A DNA stretch of 64,000 bases, taken from the NCBI GenBank assembly GCA_036555725.1, contig DATBKU010000072.1:1-64000 (forward strand), read 5' to 3'. Source of the DNA: CALAED01 sp036555725 (lineage in GTDB: Bacteria; Actinomycetota; Actinomycetes; Streptosporangiales; Streptosporangiaceae). Below the pieces are notes generated by a model. The model saw only the letters and a list, made by a program, of their open reading frames with translations, did not search any database and was not told the origin of the DNA. Shown here piece by piece: positions 41,595 through 50,234 of the stretch. The number at the start of each line of letters is the position of its first letter. Within the stretch, counting starts at the first letter, position 1. The translations under genes and the position numbers were made by a program.

Positions 41595-43481
41595 TCAGCG
41601 GGGGTGGGCGAAACCGTCGCCGACCATCGCGGCCAATTGCAGGTAACCGTCGCGCGTGGCCGAGGCCAGCTGGTCGAGCTCGACCTCGGCCCCCTCCTCG
41701 AGGTGCGCGTCGTACGGGATGCGCACGACGGCACGGCAGCGGGCCTCGAAGTGTTCCTGCAGCCGGTCGAGGTCGACAGAGCTCTTGCTGCGCGGCCGGA
41801 CCATCGACAGCACGACAACGCCGCCCTGCACAAGGTCGCCGTAGCCGTGCGCCTGCAGCCAGTCGAGCGTCGCGCTCGCCGACCGGGCCCCGTCGACGGA
41901 CGGGGAGCTGACCAGCACCAGCTGGTCGGCCAGGCTGAGCACCCCCGCCATCGCCGAGTGCAGCAGGCCGGTGCCGCAGTCGGTCAGGCAGATCGAGTAG
42001 TAGTGCTCGAGCACCTGCGTGACCGTCCGGTAGTCGTCTTCGCTGAACGCCTCGGAGACGGCCGGGTCCTGGTCGGAGGCCAGCACTTCGAGCCGCGACG
42101 GCGACTGCGAGGTGTAGGCGCGTACGTCGGCGTACCGCTGAATCTGCTCGCGCTCGTTGACGAGGTCGCGCACGGTCGCGCGGGTCTCGAGCCGTACCTT
42201 GTCGGACAGCGTGCCGCGGTCGGGGTTGGCGTCGACGGCGATCACGCGGTCGCCGCGCAGCGAGGCGAGCGTCGCGCCCAGGCCCACGGTCGTGGTCGTC
42301 TTGCCCACGCCACCCTTGAGGCTCATCACCGCGACCCGGTGGTGGCCGCCCGCCACCGGCGTGGACGCCCGGGCGATCAGTTCGCGGCGGCGCAGCTCGA
42401 CCTGGGACTCACCGGGGTCGACCATCCCGCCGGTCGCCTTGTAGACGAGCCGGCGCCAGCCACCCGCGGGCGCCTGCGGCCGGTCGCGCAGCAGGTTCTC
42501 CGAGCTCAGGCTGTCCCAGCTGTGCGGGCTCCCCGGCTGCGGCGGCGGCGCGAGCTGCGGGGGCGGCGCCATGTTGGCCGGCGGCATCGGGAGGGCGGGC
42601 GCGGGCGGCGCCTGCGCGTAGTTCTCCGGCGGCGCGTACGGCTGCCCCTGCGGGTACGGGACCGGCCCGCCGTACGCCTGCGGCGGTCCGGCATACGGTG
42701 GCGGCGCCGCGTACGGCTGCGGTTCCGCGTACGGCTGCGGTTCCGCGTACGGCTGTTGCTCGGCGTACGGCTGTTGCTCGGCGGGCGGTGGCTGGTCGCC
42801 GTACGCCGGTTCCGGGTACGGCGGTGGCTCGGCGAAGCGGGGCTGCCGCGGACCCAAGGGCGGCGGGGCGTTGTATGTGCCCGCACCGTCGGGCTGCGGC
42901 GCGGCACCCGCGGGCCACCGGACCTCTTGGGTGGGCTGCTCCGGCCCGGGCTCCGGAGGGGGCGGGTCGGCCTGTCCGTACGGCCCGGCGGGGGAGGTCG
43001 CGAAGCCGGTGAAGCCCTGCGACGAGAACGGCGGCGGGCCGTCGAACTCGGCGGGCGGTGGCTGGACCGCGACCGGCTCGGGCTCCGCCAGAGCCGGCCC
43101 CGGGTCGGGCTCGGCCGCCACCGGCTCGGCCACCGCGGGCTCGGGTTCCGCCGTGGGCGCGGGCTCGACCGGGGACAGCTCTTGCGTCGCCGACTCGGCC
43201 TCGGCCTCGGCGGCGGGCTCCGGCTCGGACGCCTCGGACGCCGGCTCAGGCTCGGGCTCCGGGTCGGGATCCGGCTCGGACGCGGACTCCGCGGCCTGGG
43301 GCGGCCGGTGCAGCCAAGGGTTGGGCGGCACGGCCGGCTCGCCGTTCTCGGGCCGCGGCGCCTCGGGGGGCTCGGCGGGCGACGCGGCCTCCGACGGCTC
43401 GTCTCGCTCATTGCTCAACGCGTCGAGCGACGCGAGTTGCTCCTCGAGCGAGCGACCCTTCTGCTGGTCGTTCTTTGCCAC
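41595..43481 (-). CDS. EspI-like MinD/ParA ATPase with a long proline-rich N-terminus
   Basis: The predicted protein has 628 residues; AAGGGGG precedes the GTG start. Residues 1-330 are Pro/Glu/Ala-rich and disordered, with hexapeptide repeats (EQQPYA, EPQPYA). Residues about 350-625 form a deviant-Walker MinD-like ATPase: WRRLVYKATGG, VAVMSLKGGVGKTTTTVG (KGGxGKT), VIAVDANPDRGTLSDKV, TDCGTGLLHSAMAGVLSLAD and YDAHLEEGAEVELDQL. This layout and order match EspI of mycobacterial ESX-1 type VII secretion loci and its actinomycete relatives. No other type VII genes (EccCa/b, EsxA, EccD) are in the window, so its partner system is elsewhere or its role differs. Confidence 0.87.
   Translation of the reverse strand: MAKNDQQKGRSLEEQLASLDALSNERDEPSEAASPAEPPEAPRPENGEPAVPPNPWLHRPPQAAESASEPDPDPEPEPEPASEASEPEPAAEAEAESATQELSPVEPAPTAEPEPAVAEPVAAEPDPGPALAEPEPVAVQPPPAEFDGPPPFSSQGFTGFATSPAGPYGQADPPPPEPGPEQPTQEVRWPAGAAPQPDGAGTYNAPPPLGPRQPRFAEPPPYPEPAYGDQPPPAEQQPYAEQQPYAEPQPYAEPQPYAAPPPYAGPPQAYGGPVPYPQGQPYAPPENYAQAPPAPALPMPPANMAPPPQLAPPPQPGSPHSWDSLSSENLLRDRPQAPAGGWRRLVYKATGGMVDPGESQVELRRRELIARASTPVAGGHHRVAVMSLKGGVGKTTTTVGLGATLASLRGDRVIAVDANPDRGTLSDKVRLETRATVRDLVNEREQIQRYADVRAYTSQSPSRLEVLASDQDPAVSEAFSEDDYRTVTQVLEHYYSICLTDCGTGLLHSAMAGVLSLADQLVLVSSPSVDGARSASATLDWLQAHGYGDLVQGGVVVLSMVRPRSKSSVDLDRLQEHFEARCRAVVRIPYDAHLEEGAEVELDQLASATRDGYLQLAAMVGDGFAHPR
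42707..42778. repeat. Four 18-base tandem repeats in the EspI-like gene
   Basis: Units at 42707, 42725, 42743 and 42761 share the pattern CCGCGTACGGCTGCGGTT with a few substitutions. They encode the EQQPYA/EPQPYA hexapeptides of the disordered region. Multiples of three keep the frame, so copy number may vary without loss of function. Confidence 0.8.
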
Positions 43482-43615
43482 CGTTTTCCCCCTTGCGGGC
43501 CTGGCACTACGCGATCATCCGGAATCGCGGTAAAGAAAGACTAAGACACATCCCATGCCAACCAATACCGACCGCAGTCGCGTGTGGTCATCTTCGTCCC
43601 AGTAGCGTGATCGGC

Positions 43616-44572
43616 ATGTTCGCGATAGTGATCCGCGAGCCAGGCGGACCGGAGGTCCTCGAGCAGGCCGAGGTCGACGACCCGGCCGCCGGACCCGGCG
43701 AGGTGGTCCTCGACGTGGTCGCCGGCGGCGTCAACCGAGCCGACGTGATGCAGCGCCTCGGCTTCTATCCACCGCCGCCGGGCGCGCCGCCGTATCCGGG
43801 GCTGGAGGCCGCGGGGCGGATCACCGAGATCGGCGCGGGCGTGACCGGCTGGCAGGCGGGCGACGAGGCATGTGCGCTGCTGGCGGGCGGCGGCTACGCC
43901 GAACGGGTGGCCGTTCCGGCGGGACAGCTGCTGCCGATCCCGAGCGGCGTCAGCGTGGCCGAGGCGGCCGGGCTGCCTGAGGTCGCTTGCACGGTGTGGT
44001 CCAACGTGTTCATGCGGGGCCGGCTGGCGGCGGGCGAGACGTTTCTCGTCCACGGTGGGGGTAGCGGAATCGGCACGATGGCGATCCAGCTCGCCCATGC
44101 GATGGGGGCCCGGGTGCTGTGTACGGTGGGCAGTGCGGAGAAGGCCGCCCGCTGTCGTGAGCTGGGCGCGGAGCGGGCGTTCAACTACCGTGACGAGGAC
44201 TTCGCCGAGGCGGCGCCCATCGACGTCATCCTCGACAGCATCGGGGCGAAGTACCTGCCCCGCAACGTGCAGGCCCTCGCGACCGGCGGCCGCCTCATGG
44301 TGATCGGGCTACAGGGCGGCGCGCGCGGCGAGCTCGACCTGGGCCGGCTGCTCAGCAAGCGGGCGGAGGTGCACGCAACCTCCCTGCGGGCCCGCCCGTT
44401 GGACGAGAAGGCCGCGATCGTCGCCGCGGTCCGTGAGAACGTGTGGCCGCTGATCGAGTCGGGCAAGGTACGACCGATCATCGACAGAGAGCTCCCCATG
44501 GCCGACGCCGCGCAGGCCCATCAGGTCATGGAGGAAAGCCGGCATTTCGGCAAGATCCTACTGAGGGTGTGA
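43616..44572 (+). CDS. NAD(P)H-quinone oxidoreductase (MDR family)
   Basis: The predicted protein has 318 residues. VLDVVAGGVNRADVMQRLGF and YPPPPGAPPYPGLEAAGRI open the GroES-like half. TFLVHGGGSGIGTMAIQLAH is the nucleotide-binding glycine region. The features match TIGR02824-type quinone oxidoreductases (PIG3-like). A TAGCGT hexamer ends 7 bases before the ATG, so the message is probably leaderless. The bpa gene follows after 10 bases in the same direction and is probably co-transcribed. Confidence 0.9.
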   Translation: MFAIVIREPGGPEVLEQAEVDDPAAGPGEVVLDVVAGGVNRADVMQRLGFYPPPPGAPPYPGLEAAGRITEIGAGVTGWQAGDEACALLAGGGYAERVAVPAGQLLPIPSGVSVAEAAGLPEVACTVWSNVFMRGRLAAGETFLVHGGGSGIGTMAIQLAHAMGARVLCTVGSAEKAARCRELGAERAFNYRDEDFAEAAPIDVILDSIGAKYLPRNVQALATGGRLMVIGLQGGARGELDLGRLLSKRAEVHATSLRARPLDEKAAIVAAVRENVWPLIESGKVRPIIDRELPMADAAQAHQVMEESRHFGKILLRV

Positions 44573-44582
44573 CACTGGAGAT

Positions 44583-45128
44583 ATGAACGAGCCGCGCAAT
44601 AACGATCAGGAGCAGAACCCGCAAGTCGTCATCGTCGGCCCTGATGGGATGGCCACCGAAGGTGGGGAGGACATCGGCGAAGAGCGCCCCATTACCGAGA
44701 TGGTCGAGCAGCCGGCGAAGGTCATGCGGATCGGCAGCATGATCAGGCAGCTGCTCGACGAGGTGAAGGCGGCGCCGCTCGACGAGGCCAGCCGCGCCCG
44801 GCTGCGGGACATCCACGCGGCGTCGATCAAGGAGCTGGAGGACGGCCTCGCACCTGAGCTGATCGACGAGCTGGAACGGCTGTCGCTGCCGTTCGTCGAG
44901 GCCGACGTGCCCAGCGAGGCCGAGCTGCGCATCGCCCAGGCGCAACTGGTCGGCTGGCTCGAGGGGTTGTTCCACGGCATCCAGACGACCCTGTTCGCCC
45001 AGCAGATGGCGGCCCGGGCCCAGCTGGAGCAGATGCGCCGGGCGCTGCCGGCGGGCATGATCCCGCCGGGCGCGGAACAGCAGCCGCAACAGCAATCCGG
45101 TCCCAGTACGTCCGGCCCCTACCTGTAA
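44583..45128 (+). CDS. bpa: Bacterial proteasome activator (Bpa/PafE)
   Basis: The predicted protein has 181 residues; CTGGAG precedes the ATG. The core is nearly identical in pattern to mycobacterial Rv3780: MVEQPAKVMRIGSMIRQLLD, APLDEASRARLRDIHAASIK, ELEDGLAPELIDELERLSLP, then AELRIAQAQLVGWLEGLFHG. Bpa forms a twelve-subunit ring that opens the 20S proteasome and feeds unfolded proteins without ATP. The C-terminal GPYL corresponds to the GQYL tail by which Rv3780 docks in the proteasome pockets; the Pro replaces Gln. Its presence shows that this organism has a 20S proteasome, whose genes are not in the window. Confidence 0.95.
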   Translation: MNEPRNNDQEQNPQVVIVGPDGMATEGGEDIGEERPITEMVEQPAKVMRIGSMIRQLLDEVKAAPLDEASRARLRDIHAASIKELEDGLAPELIDELERLSLPFVEADVPSEAELRIAQAQLVGWLEGLFHGIQTTLFAQQMAARAQLEQMRRALPAGMIPPGAEQQPQQQSGPSTSGPYL

Positions 45129-45131
45129 CAC

Positions 45132-45167
45132 TCCCGCCCGAACGGGGTCATTGTCACTGGGGCGGGA
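45132..45167. terminator. Terminator-like hairpin between bpa and the HAD gene
   Basis: TCCCGCCC (45132-45139) pairs with GGGCGGGA (45160-45167) across 20 bases. It lies at the meeting point of two convergent genes (stops at 45128 and 45154) and probably acts in both directions. Confidence 0.5.
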
Positions 45168-45963
45168 AGAAGCGTTCCAGCACCTGGGCGACACCGTCCT
45201 CGTCGTTGCTGCCCGTCCGGCCCGGCACCGTCGCGAGCACGTCGGGATGCGCGTTGGCGACGGCGTAGGGCCGGCCGGCCCAGGTCAGCATCGGCAGATC
45301 GTTCAGCATGTCGCCGAAGGCCACGACGTCCTCCGCCGCGATGCCCCGCTGCGCGCACAGCCGGGCCAGTGACGTCGCCTTGCTCACCCCGAGCGCGCTG
45401 ATCTCCAGCAGCCGGATGCCGTTCGAATGGGTCGGCGTCACAATGTCGCCCACCGCTCGCAGCGCGTGTTCCAGCAGCTCATCGGGGCCCGCGCTGGGAT
45501 GCCGCGCGAGCAGCTTGGCGCACGGACGGGCCAGCAGTTCCTCGCCGTCGGCGATCCGTCCGATCTTCGGCGACCGGTCCCAGCCGGCGCGGTCGTAGCA
45601 GGACTCGAACACGATCCCGTCCTGGTATTCCACGGCGAACCCGAGGCCGGGAAGCGCCGTCCGCAGCCGGGCGATCGCCTCGCGCAGCGTCTCCACCGGA
45701 ATCAGGTGCTGCTCGACGACCTCCTCGGTGTGCAGGTCGTACACGAGTGCGCCGTTGGCGCAGATCGCCAGCCCGTGGTGGGCGACGGCCTCGGCGATCC
45801 CGCTCATCCAGCGCGGCGGCCGCCCGGTCACCAGGACGACCGTCGCCCCGGCCTCCTCCACCCTGCTCAGCGCGGCCACCGTACGGGCAGACACGGTGCC
45901 GTCGGACCGGACGATCGTGCCGTCGAGGTCGGTGGCGACGAGACGGGGTGGGAGCTCGGACAT
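45154..45963 (-). CDS. HAD-family (Cof-type) phosphatase
   Basis: The predicted protein has 269 residues. Motif I is LVATDLDGTIVRSDG, motif II is VVLVTGRPP, a Lys in the cap/return region (GVSKATSLARLC) is motif III, and motif IV is VVAFGDMLNDLPML. This pattern belongs to the IIB/Cof subfamily, which dephosphorylates sugar phosphates or flavin precursors. It follows serS on the same strand after 115 bases. The natural substrate cannot be predicted. Confidence 0.9.
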   Translation of the reverse strand: MSELPPRLVATDLDGTIVRSDGTVSARTVAALSRVEEAGATVVLVTGRPPRWMSGIAEAVAHHGLAICANGALVYDLHTEEVVEQHLIPVETLREAIARLRTALPGLGFAVEYQDGIVFESCYDRAGWDRSPKIGRIADGEELLARPCAKLLARHPSAGPDELLEHALRAVGDIVTPTHSNGIRLLEISALGVSKATSLARLCAQRGIAAEDVVAFGDMLNDLPMLTWAGRPYAVANAHPDVLATVPGRTGSNDEDGVAQVLERFFPPQ

Positions 45964-46078
45964 GATGCCGCTTATTTTCCCCTATGTACCGACCCGGCCT
46001 GATCACCCGCCCGCCGGACGCGAGCAAGCACTCACGCGGTCGTACGCTCCGCGCCCGCGGGCGCGAGCGGACGAAGGG

Positions 46079-47341
46079 TCAGCGGGCGACCGGCGTGAGG
46101 ACGTCGCGGCCGAGGTGCTTCTGCAGGGCCTTCGGCACCCGCACCGAGCCGTCGGCCTGCTGGTGGTTCTCCAGGATCGCGACGATCCAGCGGGTGGTGG
46201 CGAGGGTGCCGTTGAGCGTGGCCACGGGCCGGTTACTCTTGGCGCCCTCGTCGCGGAACCGTACGTTCAGCCGCCGCGCCTGGAACTCCGTGCAGTTCGA
46301 CGTCGAGGTCACCTCGCGGTAGGTGCCCTGCGTCGGGACCCAGGCCTCGCAGTCGTACTTGCGGGCGGCGCTCGCCCCGAGGTCGCCGGCCGCGACGTCG
46401 ATCACGCGGTACGGCAGCTCCACCTTCGCGAGCATCTCCTTCTCCCAGGCGAGGAGGCGAAGGTGCTCGTCGTGCGACTCGTCCGGGTGGCAGTACGAGA
46501 ACATCTCGACCTTGTCGAACTGGTGCACCCTGATGATGCCGCGGGTGTCCTTGCCGTACGACCCCGCCTCCCGCCGGAAGCACGATGACCAGCCGACGTA
46601 CCGCCGCGGCAGCTCGCTCAGGATCTCGTTCATGTGGTACGCGGCGAGCGGCACCTCGGACGTGCCGACCAGGTACAGCTCATCCTGCGGCAGGTGGTAG
46701 ACCTCCGGCGCGTGCGAGCCGAGGAACCCGGTGCCCTCCATGGCCTCCGGCTTGACCAGCACGGGCGGGTACATCGGCGTGAACCCGGCCTCGATCGCCT
46801 GCTCCATGGCCAGGTTGAGCAGGGCCAGTTGCAGTTGTGCCCCGACCCCGGTCAGGAAGTAGAACCGGGCGCCCGAAACCTTGGCGCCGCGCTCCATGTC
46901 GATGGCGCCGACGCTTTCGCCGAGCTCCAGGTGGTCGCGCGGCTCGAAGTCGAAGGCGGGCGGCTCGCCGACGTGCTCGAGGACCACGAAGTCCTGTTCG
47001 CCGCCGGGCGGCGCGTCGTCCTCGATGACGTTGGCGACGCCCTTCAGCAGGGTCTGCAGCTCGTCGGCCAGCCGGGACGTCTCGGCGTCGGCGTCCTTGA
47101 CCTGCTGCGCCAGCTCCTTCGCCCGGTCGAGCAGGGCCTGCCGCTCGGCGCCCTGCGCCTTGGAGACCGACTTGCCGGCGCTCTTCTGCTCGGCGCGCAA
47201 CTGCTCGAAGTGCGTCAGCGCACCGCGCCGCCGTTCGTCGAGGTCGAGCAGCTTGTCGACGACGGCCTCGTCCTCACCGCGGGCGCGCTGCGAGGCGCGC
47301 AGGCGGTCGGGATCCTCTCGAAGAGCTCGCAGGTCAATCAC
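46079..47341 (-). CDS. serS: Seryl-tRNA synthetase
   Basis: The predicted protein has 420 residues, the normal length. The N-terminal tRNA-binding coiled coil covers residues about 30-105 (LDLDERRRGALTHFEQLRAE and a long charged helix). Class II motifs follow: motif 1 around AMEQAIEAGFTPMYPPVLV, motif 2 FRREAGSYGKDTRGIIRVHQ, the Ser-binding VGTSEVPLAAYH and TSTSNCTEFQARRL, and motif 3 NGTLATTRWIVAILENHQ. It attaches Ser to tRNA-Ser (and tRNA-Sec where present). The start is GTG. It lies between pheA and the HAD gene on the same strand. Confidence 0.97.
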   Translation of the reverse strand: MIDLRALREDPDRLRASQRARGEDEAVVDKLLDLDERRRGALTHFEQLRAEQKSAGKSVSKAQGAERQALLDRAKELAQQVKDADAETSRLADELQTLLKGVANVIEDDAPPGGEQDFVVLEHVGEPPAFDFEPRDHLELGESVGAIDMERGAKVSGARFYFLTGVGAQLQLALLNLAMEQAIEAGFTPMYPPVLVKPEAMEGTGFLGSHAPEVYHLPQDELYLVGTSEVPLAAYHMNEILSELPRRYVGWSSCFRREAGSYGKDTRGIIRVHQFDKVEMFSYCHPDESHDEHLRLLAWEKEMLAKVELPYRVIDVAAGDLGASAARKYDCEAWVPTQGTYREVTSTSNCTEFQARRLNVRFRDEGAKSNRPVATLNGTLATTRWIVAILENHQQADGSVRVPKALQKHLGRDVLTPVAR

Positions 47342-47418
47342 AACGTCGAGGCTACCGGTGCCGGCCCACCACCCGCGCCCCGATTACCCCGTCGAGACGG
47401 CGGGTGCCACGAGGCCGG

Positions 47419-48348
47419 TCAGGCGTGTTCGTGGCCGGTACGGATGGCGGCCAGCCACGCGGCGGCCTCGGTGAAGTCGGCGTCGTGGGTGCCCCGGCGG
47501 ATCTCCGGTCGTCCCTGGTCTGCCCGCGAGTAGCTGCCCAGGAAGCGTATGTCCGAGCAGATGCGGCGCAGGCCCATCAGCGCCTCGCCGACCCGGGCGT
47601 CGGTGACGTGACCCTCGAAGTCGATCCAGAACAGGTATCGGCCGAGCCCGTCGCCCGTCGGCCGGGACTGGATCAGCGTCAGGTTGACGCCGCGCACCGC
47701 GAACTCGGTGAGGATCTCCAGCAGCGCGCCGGGGTGATCGTCGGCGATGAACGCAACGATCGACGTCTTGTCGGCTCCGGTCGGCGTGGGCGGGGTGCAG
47801 GGCCGGCGCAGCATCACGAACCGGGTCACGGCGTCGGCGACGTCGTGGATGTCGGACACCAGCACGGACAGGCCGTAACGCGCCGCCGCGAACGAGCCCG
47901 CCAGCGCCGCGTCGTAGTGCCCATCGGCCACGTGCTGAGCGGCCTCGGCGTTGGAGGTGGCCGCCCGCCACTCGGCGTCCGGAACGTTCGCCGCCAGCCA
48001 GCGGCGGCATTGCGGCTGAGCGTGCGGGTGGCTGGCCACGGTCTTGATATCGGCCAGCGTCATGCCGGGCCGGACGAGCAGCGCGAACGAGACCGGCAGG
48101 TGCACCTCGTCGACGATCTGGAGCGGCTCCCCGGTGGCGAGCTCGTCGAGCGTCGTGGGCACCGAGCCCTCGACCGAGTTCTCCAGGGCGACCAGCGCCG
48201 CGTCGACGTCCCCCTGCCGCACCGCGTCCAGCGCCGCGGAGACCGTGGAGAAGGGCAGGTGCTGGCCGCCCGCGGCGTAGGGCAGCGTATGCAGCGCGGC
48301 CTCGGTGAAGGTGCCCTGCGGTCCCAGGTAGGCGTAACGGTCCGGCAT
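47419..48348 (-). CDS. pheA: Prephenate dehydratase
   Basis: The predicted protein has 309 residues. The catalytic PDT domain covers about 1-190 (YLGPQGTFTEAAL, LVALENSVEGSVPTTLDEL, and the signature VTRFVMLRRP with the essential Thr-Arg-Phe). The ACT regulatory domain follows (FIADDHPGALLEILTEFAVR, GVNLTLIQSRP), which binds Phe. It converts prephenate to phenylpyruvate in phenylalanine synthesis. There is no chorismate mutase domain, as usual in actinomycetes. GAGGG lies 3 bases before the ATG. It is 26 bases after the DUF4446 gene and likely co-transcribed. Confidence 0.96.
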   Translation of the reverse strand: MPDRYAYLGPQGTFTEAALHTLPYAAGGQHLPFSTVSAALDAVRQGDVDAALVALENSVEGSVPTTLDELATGEPLQIVDEVHLPVSFALLVRPGMTLADIKTVASHPHAQPQCRRWLAANVPDAEWRAATSNAEAAQHVADGHYDAALAGSFAAARYGLSVLVSDIHDVADAVTRFVMLRRPCTPPTPTGADKTSIVAFIADDHPGALLEILTEFAVRGVNLTLIQSRPTGDGLGRYLFWIDFEGHVTDARVGEALMGLRRICSDIRFLGSYSRADQGRPEIRRGTHDADFTEAAAWLAAIRTGHEHA

Positions 48349-48374
48349 AGGCCCTCAGCGTACGCGGTCGGCGA

Positions 48375-48863
48375 TCAAGCCGTGGCCGTAGTGGTGTCGG
48401 ATGCCGCCGCCTGGTCGACCGTCTCGTCGACGTTGCCGAAGTCGGGGAGCGGATCGTCCATGCTCACCGACGGGCCCTTGCCGAGCCGCGCCGCCCGCAG
48501 CGCCTGCTGCTCCTCGGGCGACAGCAGCTGGAGGCCGCGCCCGGCGCGCACGATCTTGGCGTACGTCCGCGTCTCGGAGCGGCCGTTGATCGACGTGAGG
48601 ACGACCCCGTCGCCCTCGGCGTTGATCAGTGCCATAGAGAACGACAGCTGTCCCGACATTTCCTTCAATGCGTCGTAGTGCACGATCGCCAGGTCGCGCA
48701 GGGCCTGGCTGTCCGCGGTGCCGTTCGCTACTTGGAGCTGCCTGCGCAGCACGTCGGCGCACTCCTGAACGACCTGGCTGACGCGGTTGTGTGCAGCCAG
48801 AGCTATCGCGAACCCCGCAACCCCCGCACTGGCGCCGGCTACGGCCAGCGTCACAAGAATCAC
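48375..48863 (-). CDS. DUF4446 membrane-anchored protein
   Basis: The predicted protein has 162 residues. One N-terminal hydrophobic helix (LVTLAVAGASAGVAGFAIAL) is followed by a helical stretch and the DUF4446 core: DLAIVHYDALKEMSGQLSFS, MALINAEGDGVVLTSINGRS, ETRTYAKIV and LSPEEQQAL. The function of the family is unknown. It starts within the stop of the GT87 gene (4-base overlap) and precedes pheA. Confidence 0.85.
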   Translation of the reverse strand: MILVTLAVAGASAGVAGFAIALAAHNRVSQVVQECADVLRRQLQVANGTADSQALRDLAIVHYDALKEMSGQLSFSMALINAEGDGVVLTSINGRSETRTYAKIVRAGRGLQLLSPEEQQALRAARLGKGPSVSMDDPLPDFGNVDETVDQAAASDTTTATA

Positions 48864-50170
48864 GCTCTGAGACTACCCACACGGCGCCTTCGATGCTGGT
48901 CATCCGGGTGCGCTTGGGCCGAACTGGACCCCAGCCGGGCGGTCAACCAGGTACCCAACACCACGATCAGGATAACCGCGCCGAGTCCGTACGAACTCTG
49001 GATGATCCGGCCGGCGAACCGGGAAACCACGTCGTGGCCGGGGCCGATCAGCCGGGTGCCCCACCAGGGCAGCGGCACGACGTACGCGAGCCAGACGCCC
49101 GCGGCGACGAATGCGCGGCGCGGGTCGCGGCCGTCGCCGGCCAGCGCGCCGAGCACCACGACCAGCCAGGCCAGGTGATGGATCCACGCGACCGGCGACA
49201 GCGTGACCGCCAGCAGGCCGGTGATCGCGATCCCGGTGAGCTCTCCGTTGTACGAGCCGAGCAGCCCGGCGCGGCGGGCCCAGCGGAACCCGAAGTACAC
49301 CAGCGCCGCCACGCACAGCAGCCACAGCAGCGTGGTGACGGTGTCGGGCAGATACATCCGGAGCAGGACGGCCCGTACCGACTGGTTGGCCGTGCCGTTG
49401 TTGGCGCCCACCCGGTCGCTGTCGAGCAGCGCGCCGAACCAGAAGCCGGCCGAGTCGGCGGGCAGCACGACGAAGGAGGCGAGCGTGGCCGCTGCCGCCG
49501 TCACCGCCGCGGTGATCGCCGCCTTCCGGCGACCGGTCAGCCACAGGTAGACGATGAAGACCCCCGGCACCAGCTTGATCGCGGTGGCCAGCCCGACGAG
49601 CAGCCCGCGCGGCCAGCGCGGCGATCGGGAGGTTGGGGGTGGGCCCCCGTTAGGGGGTCGGAGACAAGCAGCGCAGTCTGCGACGCAGAGCGCGACGAGG
49701 ATGATGTCGACCTGACCGAACCGGAACTGGTCGCGCACCGGCATCAGCCATGCCGTGGCCCCGACCAGCACGCCCACGGCGACCGGCGCCCATCGCCCGG
49801 CCCGGGCCAGCACCTCGCGGAACGCGTAGCAGACCGTGACCGTCAGGCCGGCGCAGATCAGCGCCACCCACACCCACTGCGCCACCGGCCACGATAGGAG
49901 CGCGAGCGGTACGGCGAGCAGCGCCGCGAACGGCGGATAGGTGAACGGCAGCAACTGCGGCGGTTGCGTCAGAAACTCGTACACGGGCGCGCCGCGCAGC
50001 ACGGCCTGCCCGCCGGACCGGTAGACGTCGAGGTCGACGAGCCGTTGATCAGGCGGATTGGTCAGCCAGTGCGCCACGATCGGGGCGATCGCCGCCACCG
50101 CGATGGCAGTGCCCGCGGCCATCAAGAAAACGATGGCCATCGCTTCGAGCATTGCTCGCCTTCCACCCAT
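48860..50170 (-). CDS. GT87-family polyprenol-phosphate glycosyltransferase (integral membrane)
   Basis: The predicted protein has 436 residues from the ATG at 50170; an ATG at 50152 with GGAAGG 6 bases upstream is equally plausible. About ten hydrophobic helices are visible. The first extracytoplasmic loop has VDLDVYRSGGQAVLRGAPVY, the conserved Asp-containing motif of GT87 (PimE-like) enzymes, and QFRFGQVDIILVAL is a second family motif. These GT-C enzymes take mannose or arabinose from polyprenyl phosphate outside the membrane. With the MptB-like enzyme and GT2 gene nearby, it fits cell-envelope lipoglycan synthesis. Confidence 0.85.
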   Translation of the reverse strand: MGGRRAMLEAMAIVFLMAAGTAIAVAAIAPIVAHWLTNPPDQRLVDLDVYRSGGQAVLRGAPVYEFLTQPPQLLPFTYPPFAALLAVPLALLSWPVAQWVWVALICAGLTVTVCYAFREVLARAGRWAPVAVGVLVGATAWLMPVRDQFRFGQVDIILVALCVADCAACLRPPNGGPPPTSRSPRWPRGLLVGLATAIKLVPGVFIVYLWLTGRRKAAITAAVTAAAATLASFVVLPADSAGFWFGALLDSDRVGANNGTANQSVRAVLLRMYLPDTVTTLLWLLCVAALVYFGFRWARRAGLLGSYNGELTGIAITGLLAVTLSPVAWIHHLAWLVVVLGALAGDGRDPRRAFVAAGVWLAYVVPLPWWGTRLIGPGHDVVSRFAGRIIQSSYGLGAVILIVVLGTWLTARLGSSSAQAHPDDQHRRRRVGSLRA

Positions 50171-50234
50171 GTGCCCATCCTGACGTACCAGACCTCTAAC
50201 CTGAGACGGACGTGATGTTGGAGGTGTGTGCAGG

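Noticed and set aside
42707..42778. CRISPR-like short repeats here and at 27021-27110
   Set aside because: The units are directly adjacent, in frame inside genes, and have no spacers. They are coding tandem repeats.
41595..45128. A type VII (ESX) secretion locus
   Set aside because: Only the EspI-like ATPase is suggestive. No EccC, EccB, EccD, EsxA/B or PE/PPE-like gene is encoded nearby.
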